Positions 33,762 to 42,342 of a DNA stretch of 64,000 bases are shown one piece after another. The position numbers were made by a program, and so were the translations under genes. The stretch lies in assembly GCF_008033115.1 (NCBI RefSeq), contig NZ_CP041203.1, positions 4,411,992-4,475,991 of the forward strand, read 5' to 3'. Within the stretch, counting starts at the first letter, position 1. Each line of letters starts with the position of its first letter. This DNA comes from Cellulomonas sp. Y8. GTDB lineage: Bacteria; Actinomycetota; Actinomycetes; Actinomycetales; Cellulomonadaceae. Below the pieces are notes generated by a model that searched no databases, had not been told where the DNA came from, and saw nothing but the letters and a program-made list of their open reading frames with translations.

Positions 33762-34697
33762 GTGCAGCCCATGCTCGCCACCCCTGTCCCCGTCCCTGGC
33801 CGCCTGCCCGCAGGTCCGGGCTGGCGGTTCGAGGTGAAGTGGGACGGTGTCCGCATCCTCGCCGACACCACGGGAGACCGCCTCCGGATGCTCGGCCGCA
33901 ACGGCCGGGACGCCGCACCGGCGTACCCCGAGCTCGCGGGGCTGGCGGGCCTGCCGCCGGGCACCGTGCTCGACGGCGAAGTGGTGGCGATGCGGGACGG
34001 GGTGCCGTCGTTCCCCGCCCTCGCCGAGCGGATGCACGTCCGGGACCCCGCGCGCGCCGCCGCCCTCGCCCGCCGGGTGCCCGTGAGCTATCTCGTGTTC
34101 GACGTACCCGTCCTCGCGGGCGAGGACCTCACCCGCCGGCCGTTCGACGAGCGGCGCGCCGCCCTGGAGTCGGTGCCGCTGCCCGAGCACGTCCAGCTGT
34201 CGCCGGTGTACTCCGACGGCGACGTGATCTGGTCCGCCACCCGGGCGCAGGGCCTGGAGGGCGTGGTGGCCAAGCGCGCCGGCTCGACGTACCAGCCCGG
34301 CCGCCGGTCCGGCGACTGGCTCAAGGCGGTGCACCACACCACCCGCACCGCGCTCGTCGGCGGCTGGCGCCCCGAGACGACCGGGAGCGGCCGGATGGGG
34401 GCGGTGCTGCTGGGCGCCCCGGACGCGGCGGGCGGCCTGCGCCTCCTGTGCCGCGCCGGCAGCGGGCTGGCCGGGGCGCTGGCCCGGGACCTCACCGCGG
34501 CGCTGCGGCCGCTGGAGCGGCCGACGTCGCCGTTCGCCGAGCGGCTGGAGCCCGTCGACGCCCGGGGCACCGTCTGGGTGGAGCCGGAGGTGCTGCTCGA
34601 CGTCCGCTACCTCACCCGGACGCCGTCGGGTCGGCTGCGGCAGCCGGTGCTCCGCGGGCGCCGGGACGACACCGCGCCCGACCCCTGGGAGGCCTGA
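33762..34697 (+). CDS. ATP-dependent DNA ligase (LigD ligase-domain/LigC type)
   Basis: A 311-residue ligase consisting only of nucleotidyltransferase and OB-fold domains. The adenylated Lys is in FEVKWDGVRIL (KxDG motif I). Motif III is LVFDVPVL, motif IV GLEGVVAKR, motif V DWLKAVH, and the OB-fold includes VWVEPEVLLDVRYL. It lacks the polymerase and phosphoesterase domains of full LigD, so it would serve NHEJ together with the divergent Ku or act as a stand-alone repair ligase. The GTG at 33762 follows CAGGAT by 6 nt, a possible leaderless start. Confidence 0.9.
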   Translation: MQPMLATPVPVPGRLPAGPGWRFEVKWDGVRILADTTGDRLRMLGRNGRDAAPAYPELAGLAGLPPGTVLDGEVVAMRDGVPSFPALAERMHVRDPARAAALARRVPVSYLVFDVPVLAGEDLTRRPFDERRAALESVPLPEHVQLSPVYSDGDVIWSATRAQGLEGVVAKRAGSTYQPGRRSGDWLKAVHHTTRTALVGGWRPETTGSGRMGAVLLGAPDAAGGLRLLCRAGSGLAGALARDLTAALRPLERPTSPFAERLEPVDARGTVWVEPEVLLDVRYLTRTPSGRLRQPVLRGRRDDTAPDPWEA

Positions 34698-34829
34698 CCC
34701 GGGACGCCCGCCGCGTGCGACCGCGCGCGCCCGCACCCGTCCGACCTGCGATTGCGCGACCAGGGAGGTTGCGGCAGCGTGGGTGCCAGCCGGCGCCGTC
34801 GGGCGCCGAGGACCGCAAGGAGGAGACTG

Positions 34830-35414
34830 ATGGTTCGCCGCACGGAGCTGCCGAAGTACACCGTCCCGTCGCTGAGCGTCGAGGACGGCCGCACGATCGC
34901 CGCGATCCTCCAGCAGCGCCTCAACGCGCTGAACGACCTGGCGCTCACGCTCAAGCACATCCACTGGAACGTCACCGGCCCGCACTTCATCGCGGTGCAC
35001 GAGATGATCGACCCGCAGGTCGACGCCGTGCGCGCCATGGTGGACGCGATCGCCGAGCGCATCGCGACCCTCGGCGTGGCCCCGGTAGGCACCCCCGGCG
35101 CGCTGGTGCAGGACCGCAGCTGGGACGACTACTCGATCGGCCGGGCCGGCGCGATCGAGCACCTGGGCGCCCTGGACGAGGTCTACGTGGGCGTCGTCAC
35201 CGACCACCGCGAGGCCGCGGCCGCGACCGAGGACCTCGACACGGTCACGAACGACCTGCTGGTCGGCCACCTGCACGAGCTGGAGCTGTTCCACTGGTTC
35301 GTGCGCGCGCACCTCGAGAACGCGGGCGGCGAGCTGAGCACCGCGGACGCCGAGGGCGAGCAGGAGTCGGCGCGGGACGCCGGCGCCGCCGCGAAGGACC
35401 CGTCCTCCGTCTGA
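34830..35414 (+). CDS. dps: Dps family DNA-protection ferritin
   Basis: A 194-residue dodecameric mini-ferritin. The ferroxidase-site residues are in LKHIHWNVTGPHFIAVHEMIDPQVDAV (His and Asp/Glu of the inter-subunit site). The four-helix bundle continues through DLLVGHLHELELFHWFVRAHL. The C-terminus has a 25-residue acidic/Ala-rich tail. Dps detoxifies peroxide with Fe(II) and coats DNA in stationary phase. AAGGAGGAG precedes the ATG. Two hairpins follow the gene. Confidence 0.93.
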   Translation: MVRRTELPKYTVPSLSVEDGRTIAAILQQRLNALNDLALTLKHIHWNVTGPHFIAVHEMIDPQVDAVRAMVDAIAERIATLGVAPVGTPGALVQDRSWDDYSIGRAGAIEHLGALDEVYVGVVTDHREAAAATEDLDTVTNDLLVGHLHELELFHWFVRAHLENAGGELSTADAEGEQESARDAGAAAKDPSSV

Positions 35415-35421
35415 CGGCTCC

Positions 35422-35448
35422 GGTCGCGCGGGCCGGGCCCGCGCGACC
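35422..35448 (+). terminator. Terminator of dps
   Basis: A perfect 11-bp GC stem (GGTCGCGCGGG with CCCGCGCGACC) around a CCGGG loop, 7 bp after the dps stop. Confidence 0.7.
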
Positions 35449-35459
35449 CCCGGATCGCC

Positions 35460-35493
35460 GAGGCCCCGGTCACCAGAGGGTGGCCGGGGCCTC
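35460..35493. terminator. Second, bidirectional stem-loop
   Basis: GAGGCCCCGGTCACC pairs with GGTGGCCGGGGCCTC (one G-U) around AGAG. It lies between the convergent dps gene and the small minus-strand gene and probably terminates both. Confidence 0.75.
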
Positions 35494-35510
35494 GTGCCGC
35501 GCGGGCGGGG

Positions 35511-35720
35511 TCAGAGCCGCTCGGGGTCGTCCCAGTCGTCCGACGCCGCGATCGCCTCGTCGTCGGGGAGCAGCTCGCTGTCCCGCAGGGTGCGCGGCGC
35601 ACCGGCCGGGTCGCCGCCCGAGCGGACGTCGGTGGCGCGGAGCTCGGCCTCGGACGGCAGGGCCTCGGCGCGGTGGTTCGCGGCGGTCTCGGAGGTGAGG
35701 TCACGGGGGCGGGTCGTCAT
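35511..35720 (-). CDS. Small acidic protein of unknown function
   Basis: A 69-residue hydrophilic protein (MTTRPRDLTSETAANHRAEALPSEAELRATDV) ending in the acidic segment ASDDWDDPERL. It has no membrane segment and no recognised domain. The frame has strong GC-ending codon bias, and a shared terminator lies just beyond its stop, which together support a real gene. Start ATG at 35720; the ribosome-binding site is weak. Confidence 0.6.
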   Translation of the reverse strand: MTTRPRDLTSETAANHRAEALPSEAELRATDVRSGGDPAGAPRTLRDSELLPDDEAIAASDDWDDPERL

Positions 35721-35772
35721 GCCTCGGTTGTACCGCGTCGCGGCGGCGGCCACCAGCCCGGGCGGCGCGGGG

Positions 35773-36924
35773 TCAGCCCCCCAGCACCGCCCGCGCCCAC
35801 ACCCCGAGCGTCCCGCCCGACGTCAGCACCACGAGCCAGCCGATCGCGACCTGCGCGACGGACGCCACCACGATCGCGACCCGCCGCCGCGGCCCGGGGT
35901 TCCGCGGCGCCAGCAGCAGCACGTACAGCGCGGTCAGCACGATCCAGGTCTGGCCCGCGGCCTCGCGCAGCCCGAGCCACAGCGACAGGTACAGCCCGAC
36001 GACGGCGATGCCCGGCGCGATGAGCGACCACGGGTCCCGGACCGCACGCACGGTCGACGCGACCAGGACCAGCGGCGCGGCGAGCAGCGCGAGGGCGATC
36101 TGCCGCAGCGCCTCCGCCGCCGAGGCACCCGCGCCACCCGGGAGCCAGCCCGCGGGCGTCGCCGCCTCCATGCCCCCGAGGGGGTCGGACGAGAACCACC
36201 ACGACGCGTACAGCCAGAACGCGACGGCCGCCACCGCGGGGAACAGCAGCACCGCGACGGTCGCCTCGTTCGCCCGCCGCCCCGACCGGCCCGCGCGCCG
36301 CGCGAAGAACGGCGCGACGGCCGCGAGCGTGAGCGCGTACAGCCACGCGCCCGGGTCGAGCATGACGGCCACGCCCAGCGCGAGGCCCGCGCGGAAGCCC
36401 GCCTCGGTGGACCGCTGCTCGACGAACGCGGCGATGCCGTCCAGCGCGAGCACGAGCAGCGCGACGCCCAGGAGCGACACCAGGTCGTTCGACGCCAGGT
36501 AGTACAGGGGCGGGGTCAGCACCAGCGTCCCGAGGACGGCCGCGGTCGCCCACGGGCCGAGGCCCTCGCGGACGAGCACCGCCGCGAGCCGCTGCAGCGT
36601 GAAGCCGAGCACGGCGGCGGCGAGCAGGCTCATGGCCGGCGTGCTGCCGCCGAGCAGGGCGGACACCGCGGCCGACAGCGGCGGGAACACGCTCGCGATC
36701 CAGGACAGCCCGCTGTCGCCCCACTGCACGAGCGCGCCGCGGTCGGCCAGCGCCTCGTTCGCCGCGGGTACCCAGCCGGCCGCCCGGGAGAGGAGCGCGA
36801 CCGCGACGAACGGCAGCGCCAGCGCGACCCGCAGCCCCCAGCGCGCGGCGGGGCGGACCGGCCAGGTGTCAGCCGCGTACCGACGCGGGGACGTGCGCGG
36901 CAGCGGCGACGCCAGTGAGGCCAT
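35773..36924 (-). CDS. Polytopic membrane protein linked to the glycosyltransferase
   Basis: A 383-residue protein with about nine or ten hydrophobic helices and short loops. It resembles the membrane parts of GT-C/ArnT-like glycosyltransferases or polymerases but lacks a clear catalytic DD motif. The loop after helix 1 (NEALADRGALVQWGDSGLSWIASVFPPL) may hold function. The ATG follows GGGAGAAG and overlaps the 3' end of the glycosyltransferase gene by 56 bp, so the two are certainly co-transcribed. A polysaccharide export or chain-modification role is inferred only from that. Confidence 0.7.
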   Translation of the reverse strand: MASLASPLPRTSPRRYAADTWPVRPAARWGLRVALALPFVAVALLSRAAGWVPAANEALADRGALVQWGDSGLSWIASVFPPLSAAVSALLGGSTPAMSLLAAAVLGFTLQRLAAVLVREGLGPWATAAVLGTLVLTPPLYYLASNDLVSLLGVALLVLALDGIAAFVEQRSTEAGFRAGLALGVAVMLDPGAWLYALTLAAVAPFFARRAGRSGRRANEATVAVLLFPAVAAVAFWLYASWWFSSDPLGGMEAATPAGWLPGGAGASAAEALRQIALALLAAPLVLVASTVRAVRDPWSLIAPGIAVVGLYLSLWLGLREAAGQTWIVLTALYVLLLAPRNPGPRRRVAIVVASVAQVAIGWLVVLTSGGTLGVWARAVLGG

Positions 36925-38743
36925 GTGCGGTCTTCTCCCAGTAGTGCGGCTTCGTGATGAGCTGCCAGAGCGCCTTGTACGCGGCGACGGAGTGCAGCAG
37001 CCAGTACGCCGGGTTCGCCAGGCCCCACAGAACGAGGCCGTACCGGCGGCGCTTGAAGGCGCCCATCATCGAGACGTAGATCATGAGCGCGCTCCCGACG
37101 CCCAGGTTGAACAGCGACAGCCAGAGCACCCAGCCGGGGAACAGGAACGACAGCTGGTGCGGGTCGAGGAGCAGCGACGCGAAGAACACCGCGTACAGCA
37201 GCGGCACCGCGAGGAAGGTCGCGGGCGTGCCGCCGACGAGGAACAGGAACGACAGCGTCTGCCGGAGACCGGCCACCTTCACGAGCCGGAACGGCTGCCG
37301 CAGGTGCACCAGCGTCGTCTGCATGTAGCCCTTGATCCACCGGGAGCGCTGCCGCACGAAGTTCGGGTAGGAGGTGTTGGCCTCCTCGTACGTGGTCGAG
37401 TCGATGACGCCGACCCGCATCCCCTCGGCCGACGCCCGGATGCCCAGGTCCGCGTCCTCGGTGACGTTGTACGGGTCCCAGCCGCCGAGCCGGCGCAGTC
37501 CGCTGACCCGGAAGTGGTTCGACGTGCCGCCGAGCGGGATCGCGAGCCTCCCGTACTCCAGCCCGGGCAGCATGTAGTCGAACCAGAACGAGTACTCCAG
37601 CGTGAACATCCGGGTCAGCGGGTTCTCGTCGGCGTTGAAGTAGTTGAGCGCGGCCTGCACGCAGACCAGCTCCTCCCCCGCCTGCCGGAACGCGAGCACG
37701 GCCTTCTTGAGCTGGTCGGGCTCGGGCTTGTCCTCGGCGTCGTAGATCACGAGGTACTCGCCGGTCGCGAACTCCAGGCCGACGTTGCACGCCTTGGGCT
37801 TGGTCTGCGGGGCGCCGGCCGGGACGGTGATGAACCGGAAGTGCGCCGGCGGGTGCGCCGCCTCCGCGGCGGCGCGGGTCTCGGTGTCGTCCTCCTCGAC
37901 CAGGATCAGCACCTCGAGCAGGTGCGCCGGGTAGTCCAGTGCGCCGAGGTTGCCGATGAGGTTGGCGACGATGTTCGCCTCCTTGTACACGGGCACCAGG
38001 ACCGTGTACCGGGGCAGCTCGTGGTCGGGCAGGGCTGCCAGCTCGGCGGGGTCGGTGCGCGTCACGTGCTCCATCCGCGCGCCGCGCAACGACGCCCAGA
38101 ACTTGAACCCCGTCCCCACCAGGAACGCCAGCCCGACCACCACCGACAGCGTGACGACGACCGCGCGCAGGTCCGCCACCGCCGCGAGCACGACGAGGAC
38201 CAGCGCGACGACCAGCGCGACCCGCTGCCACGGCACGAGGACGGTCCGGGCGGACTGCGCCGGTGAGCGGCCCCACAGCCCGAGGCTCGCGCGCTCCCGG
38301 AGGTCCGACCCGTAGCGGTCGAGGACGGCCTGCTGGAAGTCCCACCGGTCGGCGAGCACGAGGAACGGCTCCTCGCCCAGCGCGCTCGCGATCGCGGCGC
38401 GGCGCTCGGGCGTCGGCTCGTCAACCACGGCCACCACCAGGGTGCCGTCGCCGCGGCGCTCCAGCGGCAGCCACTGCTCCGCGAGCACGCGGCCGACATC
38501 CACGCCCTGCGCGTCGAGCGCCTCCGTGATCCGGGTCGGCACGACGTACGGCAGGCCCCACAGGTCGCCGAGCGCGCGGGTCAGGGACTCCGAGTCGATC
38601 GCGCCGATCGCGATCAGCACCTGCCCGATGTAGGCGCCGGACTCCGCGGCGACCCGCTCCGCGGCGTCCAGCGTCGCCTTGCTGACCAGGCCCCGGTCGA
38701 CCAGGTGGTCCCCCACCCGCCGGTCCTGCTGATGTCGTGCCAC
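36869..38743 (-). CDS. MshEN-domain family 2 glycosyltransferase (NfrB-like)
   Basis: A 624-residue fusion. Residues 1-150 form an MshEN/GspE-N domain: two copies of the RVGDHLVDRGLVSKATLD / YIGQVLIAIGAIDSESLTRAL pattern that binds c-di-GMP in MshE and NfrB. Two helices follow (VALVVALVLVVLAAV; VVVTLSVVVGLAFLVG), then a GT2 domain with YTVLVPVYKEANIV, the DxD-like YDAEDKPEPDQL, TEDADLG and the processive QRSRWIKGYMQT motif. C-terminal helices complete the synthase. The likely product is an extracellular polysaccharide whose synthesis is gated by c-di-GMP. The conserved Gln of each MshEN motif is replaced, so binding needs testing. The start is GTG. Confidence 0.85.
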   Translation of the reverse strand: MARHQQDRRVGDHLVDRGLVSKATLDAAERVAAESGAYIGQVLIAIGAIDSESLTRALGDLWGLPYVVPTRITEALDAQGVDVGRVLAEQWLPLERRGDGTLVVAVVDEPTPERRAAIASALGEEPFLVLADRWDFQQAVLDRYGSDLRERASLGLWGRSPAQSARTVLVPWQRVALVVALVLVVLAAVADLRAVVVTLSVVVGLAFLVGTGFKFWASLRGARMEHVTRTDPAELAALPDHELPRYTVLVPVYKEANIVANLIGNLGALDYPAHLLEVLILVEEDDTETRAAAEAAHPPAHFRFITVPAGAPQTKPKACNVGLEFATGEYLVIYDAEDKPEPDQLKKAVLAFRQAGEELVCVQAALNYFNADENPLTRMFTLEYSFWFDYMLPGLEYGRLAIPLGGTSNHFRVSGLRRLGGWDPYNVTEDADLGIRASAEGMRVGVIDSTTYEEANTSYPNFVRQRSRWIKGYMQTTLVHLRQPFRLVKVAGLRQTLSFLFLVGGTPATFLAVPLLYAVFFASLLLDPHQLSFLFPGWVLWLSLFNLGVGSALMIYVSMMGAFKRRRYGLVLWGLANPAYWLLHSVAAYKALWQLITKPHYWEKTAHGLTGVAAAAHVPASVRG

Positions 38744-38863
38744 GCCGCCCCCGTCCCGTCCTGACCCGCGGCCACGCTAGCCCGAGCGGGCGTCGCGCGC
38801 CGCGCCGCACACGCCGACGACCAGGACCTTCAACATCGGCGCGCGCCTGCCGATCAGGACGAG

Positions 38864-40171
38864 GTGACCCTCCTGTCCGCTCCGGAGCACCCCGGCCGGC
38901 TGCCCGTGCCGGAGCTGCTCCGCACCGGCGGGGTGCACTGCGCGTACCAGCCGGTCGTCGAGCTCGCGACGGGCGAGGTGCTCGGCCGCGAGGCGCTGCT
39001 GCGGACGCCGGCGGACTCCGGCTGGCGGTCGCCGCTCGAGGTGCTGGACGCGGCGGAGCAGGCCGGCCTCCTCGGCGAGCTGGAGCGGGCGGCGATGTCG
39101 CGCGCGCTCGCGGACGCCGAGGCAGCGGCGGGCGGGGCGTCCCACACCCTGTTCCTGAACATCGAGCCCCGCACGCTGTCCCGGCACCTGCCGCTCGTGC
39201 TCGAGACGCTCGCGCGGCGCGGCCCGCAGGTGCGCGTGGTGGTCGAGATCACCGAGCGCGCGCTCGCCCTCGACCCGGCCGGGATGCTCGACGCGGCGGC
39301 CCGGCTGCGCGCGGCCGGGTGCGCCATCGCCCTCGACGACGTCGGGGCGGTCCCGGAGTCGCTCGCGTTCATCCCGCTGCTGGCACCCGAGATCATCAAG
39401 CTCGACCTGCAGCTGCTCCGCACGCTCGAGGACCCGGAGACCATCACGGTCGCGGGCGCGGTCCGAGCACGGGCCGAGGCGACCGGCGCGCGCGTCGTGG
39501 CCGAGGGCATCGAGACCCAGGACGACCTGACGCGGGCGCTCGTGCTCGGCGCCGACCTCGGCCAGGGCTGGTTCCTCGGGCGGCCGCACCGGACGCTGCC
39601 CGCCGGCGAACGGCACGCCGGGCGGCTCCCGCGACCGCACGCCCCGCTCGGGGGCGCCGCCACGCCGTTCGAGGTCATCGGGACGCGCCGGGCCGTCCGC
39701 CTGGCGCCCAAGCGCCTGCTGCTCCCGCTGTCCCGGACCCTCGAGGCCGCGGCGGTCGCGCACCGGGTGCCCCCGGTGGTGCTCGGCGCGTTCCAGGACG
39801 AGCGGTTCTTCACCGGCCGGTCCGCGCGGCGCTACGAGCGGCTGGCCGGGGCGCTGCCGTTCGTCGGGGCGCTCGGCACCGGCCGGCCGGCTGAGCTGCC
39901 GACCGAGGTGCGGTGGGCGTCGCTCGACCCCGCCGAGCCGCTCGCCCAGGAGTGGGCGGTGGTGGTCCTGGGGGCGCACGAGTCGGTGGCGCTCGTCGGG
40001 CGCGAGATCGACGGGCCGCGGTCCCGGCACTCGGCGGCCCTCGGCGCGCCCGTGGGGTCGCCCGAGGACGACGAGCGGGAGTTCGCGTTCGCGGTGACGC
40101 ACGACCACGGGCTCGTGGCGGAGGCGGCGCAGAGCCTCCTGCGCCGGTTCCGGGCGGACTCCCCGGCCTGA
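38864..40171 (+). CDS. EAL-domain protein with C-terminal DICT domain
   Basis: A 435-residue soluble protein. The EAL phosphodiesterase-like domain (residues ~25-245) keeps Glu43 of EAL (GREALLR), the Asn of FLNIEP, Glu in VVEITER, the Asp pair in LDDVG, Lys in IIKLDLQLL, Glu in VAEGIET and Gln in LGQGWFLGRP. Loop 6, however, reads DDVGAVPESL rather than DDFGTGYSSL, so turnover may be reduced. The C-terminal ~190 residues match the DICT sensory domain (TPFEVIGTRRAVRLAPKRLLLPLSRTLE). The GTG follows AGGACGAG. It diverges from the MshEN glycosyltransferase, pointing to local c-di-GMP control. Confidence 0.88.
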   Translation: MTLLSAPEHPGRLPVPELLRTGGVHCAYQPVVELATGEVLGREALLRTPADSGWRSPLEVLDAAEQAGLLGELERAAMSRALADAEAAAGGASHTLFLNIEPRTLSRHLPLVLETLARRGPQVRVVVEITERALALDPAGMLDAAARLRAAGCAIALDDVGAVPESLAFIPLLAPEIIKLDLQLLRTLEDPETITVAGAVRARAEATGARVVAEGIETQDDLTRALVLGADLGQGWFLGRPHRTLPAGERHAGRLPRPHAPLGGAATPFEVIGTRRAVRLAPKRLLLPLSRTLEAAAVAHRVPPVVLGAFQDERFFTGRSARRYERLAGALPFVGALGTGRPAELPTEVRWASLDPAEPLAQEWAVVVLGAHESVALVGREIDGPRSRHSAALGAPVGSPEDDEREFAFAVTHDHGLVAEAAQSLLRRFRADSPA

Positions 40172-40225
40172 CGGGCCGGGCGCCCCGCGGGCGGGGCGGG
40201 CGCGACGGGCCTAGGTTCGGGGGGC

Positions 40226-41383
40226 ATGAGGGGCGACGCCGCGGCCCTGGACGGGCTCGAGGAGGCCGCCCGGCGCCGGCTGCCCGCGGACGCCGGGCGC
40301 CTGGAGCGGTACGTGCGCCTCGAGACCCCCACCGGTGCGGCGGAGGCGCTGGACGCGCTCGCGGACCTCGTGGTGGCGGACGCGCGCGCGGCCGGGTTCC
40401 GCGGCGGCCGGGAGCCGACCACGGACCCGGCGTCGGGCGACGCCGTCGTCCTCGACCTGCCCGGCCGGGGTCCGCGCGCCGGCGACGCCCCCGCGCTGCT
40501 GCTGGCGCACCACGACACCGTGCACGCGGTCGGCGCGGTTCCCGTGCGCCGGGACGGCGGCGTGCTGCACGGGCCGGGGACCTACGACATGAAGGGCGGC
40601 CTCGTCGTCGCGCTGGCGGCGGCGGAGCTGCTGGAGGCCGCCGGGCTCGGGCACCGCCCGGTGCGGCTGCTGGTCACCCCGGACGAGGAGGTCGGCTCCC
40701 TTGCCACGGCGGACCTGGTCCGGGACGCCGCGCGCGGCGCCGCCTACGCCCTGGGGCTGGAGGCGCCGGGCGCGCACGGCGGGCTGAAGACCGCCCGGCG
40801 CGGCTCGACCCGCCTCCGGCTGCACGTCACCGGGCTGGCCGCGCACGCGGCGGTCGACCCGGACGCGGGCGTGTCGGCGACCGAGGAGCTGCTCGACCAG
40901 CTGCTCGCCGCGCGGCGGTTCCTCGCCGACCACCCGTCGGTGCTCGCGAACGTCGGCGTCGTCGCGGGCGGCACCCGGACGAACGTCGTGGCCGAGAGCG
41001 CGCGCGCCGACCTGGGCCTGCGGTTCGTCACCCGCGCGAGCGAGCGCGCCGTGCTGGCGCGCCTCACCGAGCCCGTCCCGGTCCGGCCCGGGGCGGACGT
41101 CCGCGCGGAGGTGCTGTCCCGGCGGCCCGCGTGGGAGCCCGGCGCCGCGTCGCAGGGGCTGCTCGCGGCGGTGGCCGCCGCGGCGAGCAGGGTCGGGCAG
41201 GACGTCACCGGCGCGCCCGCGCCCGGGGCCGCCGACACGAACCTCACCGGGGCCGCGGGCCTGCCCACCCTCGACGGCTTCGGCCCGGCCGGCGGCGGGG
41301 CGCACGCGGCCACGGAGCACGTCCGGCTGCCCGCCCTCGCGTCGCGCGCCGCGCTGCTGGCCGCGACCCTGCACGGCGTCTGA
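40226..41383 (+). CDS. M20 family metallopeptidase (CPG2-like)
   Basis: A 385-residue zinc exopeptidase. Metal ligands and catalytic residues are in LLLAHHDTVHAVG, GTYDMKGGLVV (bridging Asp), TPDEEVGS (catalytic and ligand Glu), LGLEAPGAHGG and GAHAATEHV (final His). The lid domain runs through KTARRGSTRLRLHVTGLAAHAAVDP. It resembles glutamate carboxypeptidase/CPG2 enzymes that release a C-terminal amino acid; the substrate is unknown. The ATG at 40226 lies 8 nt after TAGGTT (40212-40217) with no ribosome-binding site, so leaderless expression is likely. Confidence 0.9.
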   Translation: MRGDAAALDGLEEAARRRLPADAGRLERYVRLETPTGAAEALDALADLVVADARAAGFRGGREPTTDPASGDAVVLDLPGRGPRAGDAPALLLAHHDTVHAVGAVPVRRDGGVLHGPGTYDMKGGLVVALAAAELLEAAGLGHRPVRLLVTPDEEVGSLATADLVRDAARGAAYALGLEAPGAHGGLKTARRGSTRLRLHVTGLAAHAAVDPDAGVSATEELLDQLLAARRFLADHPSVLANVGVVAGGTRTNVVAESARADLGLRFVTRASERAVLARLTEPVPVRPGADVRAEVLSRRPAWEPGAASQGLLAAVAAAASRVGQDVTGAPAPGAADTNLTGAAGLPTLDGFGPAGGGAHAATEHVRLPALASRAALLAATLHGV

Positions 41384-41395
41384 GCGGGCGCTCCG

Positions 41396-42250
41396 TCAGG
41401 GGTCGAGGTGCTGGAACTGCTGCTCCGCGAACACCCGCGCGACCGCGCGCGTCACCGGCCCGGGCGCGCCGCCGCCCACGGGCGCGCCGTCGACCGCGAC
41501 CACGGGCTGGACGTCCCGGGCGGTCGACGTGAGGAACACCTCGTCCGAGCTGGTGAGCGCGTCGTAGGGCAGGTCGACCTCGCGGGCGCCGTGCCACTCG
41601 AGCACCAGGGCCCGGGTGACCCCCGCGAGGCAGCCGGAGGACAGCGGGGGCGTGAGCAGCTCCCCGTCCCGCACCACGAACACGTTCGTGCCCGTGCCCT
41701 CGCACAGCTGACCGCGCGTGTTGGCGAACACCGCCTCGCTCGCGCCGGAGGCCCGCGCCTGCGCGAGCGCCAGCACGTTCTCGCCGTACGAGGTGGTCTT
41801 GAGTCCGGTCAGCGCCCCGACGTCGTTGCGGCGGTAGGGCACGGTGATCACCGCGGTCTCGGGGTCGGGGTCGTGGCCCGGGGTGACGCCGAGCACCAGC
41901 GTCGGCGGGCCGTCGACCCGGCCGCTGCCCAGGACGCCCGGACCGCCGGTGAACGTGATGCGGAGCAGGTCGTAGGCGCTGGTGAGCAGGTCCGCGTTCG
42001 CCTCGACGACCTCGTGGGCCGCGCGCCGGACGAGCTCCGGGTCGAAGCCCGGCAGGCCGATGCCCGCGGCGGACCGCGTCATGCGCGCGACGTGCCGGGA
42101 CAGCGCGAAGATGCGCCCGCGGTCGACCTTGACCGCCTCGAACACGCCGTCGCCCACGACGAACCCGTGGTCCCGAGCCGAGGTCGTCGCCTCCGCCTCG
42201 GGCACCAGGCGCCCGTTGACCCAGAACACCGTCGACGTCACGTCCGCCAC
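41396..42250 (-). CDS. Class IV PLP aminotransferase (aminodeoxychorismate lyase-like)
   Basis: A 284-residue fold-type IV enzyme. The PLP Lys is in LTGLKTTSYGENVLA. VFWVNGRLVPEAEATTSARDHGFVVGDGVFEAV forms the N-terminal domain, and EAVFANTRGQLCEGTGTNVFVV with TRALVLEW the rest. PabC, branched-chain and D-amino acid aminotransferases share this pattern. The length and motifs fit PabC (4-amino-4-deoxychorismate to p-aminobenzoate plus pyruvate) best, but no folate gene is adjacent. The start is GTG. It converges on the M20 peptidase gene. Confidence 0.85.
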   Translation of the reverse strand: MADVTSTVFWVNGRLVPEAEATTSARDHGFVVGDGVFEAVKVDRGRIFALSRHVARMTRSAAGIGLPGFDPELVRRAAHEVVEANADLLTSAYDLLRITFTGGPGVLGSGRVDGPPTLVLGVTPGHDPDPETAVITVPYRRNDVGALTGLKTTSYGENVLALAQARASGASEAVFANTRGQLCEGTGTNVFVVRDGELLTPPLSSGCLAGVTRALVLEWHGAREVDLPYDALTSSDEVFLTSTARDVQPVVAVDGAPVGGGAPGPVTRAVARVFAEQQFQHLDP

Positions 42251-42342
42251 CGCCGCGCTCCTCGCGTCCCCGCGCCCGCGTCGGACCGCGGGTCGTCCCG
42301 CCGCAGCCTAGCCGCGCGCCGCGGTGGCGCCCGGGGAGGCCG

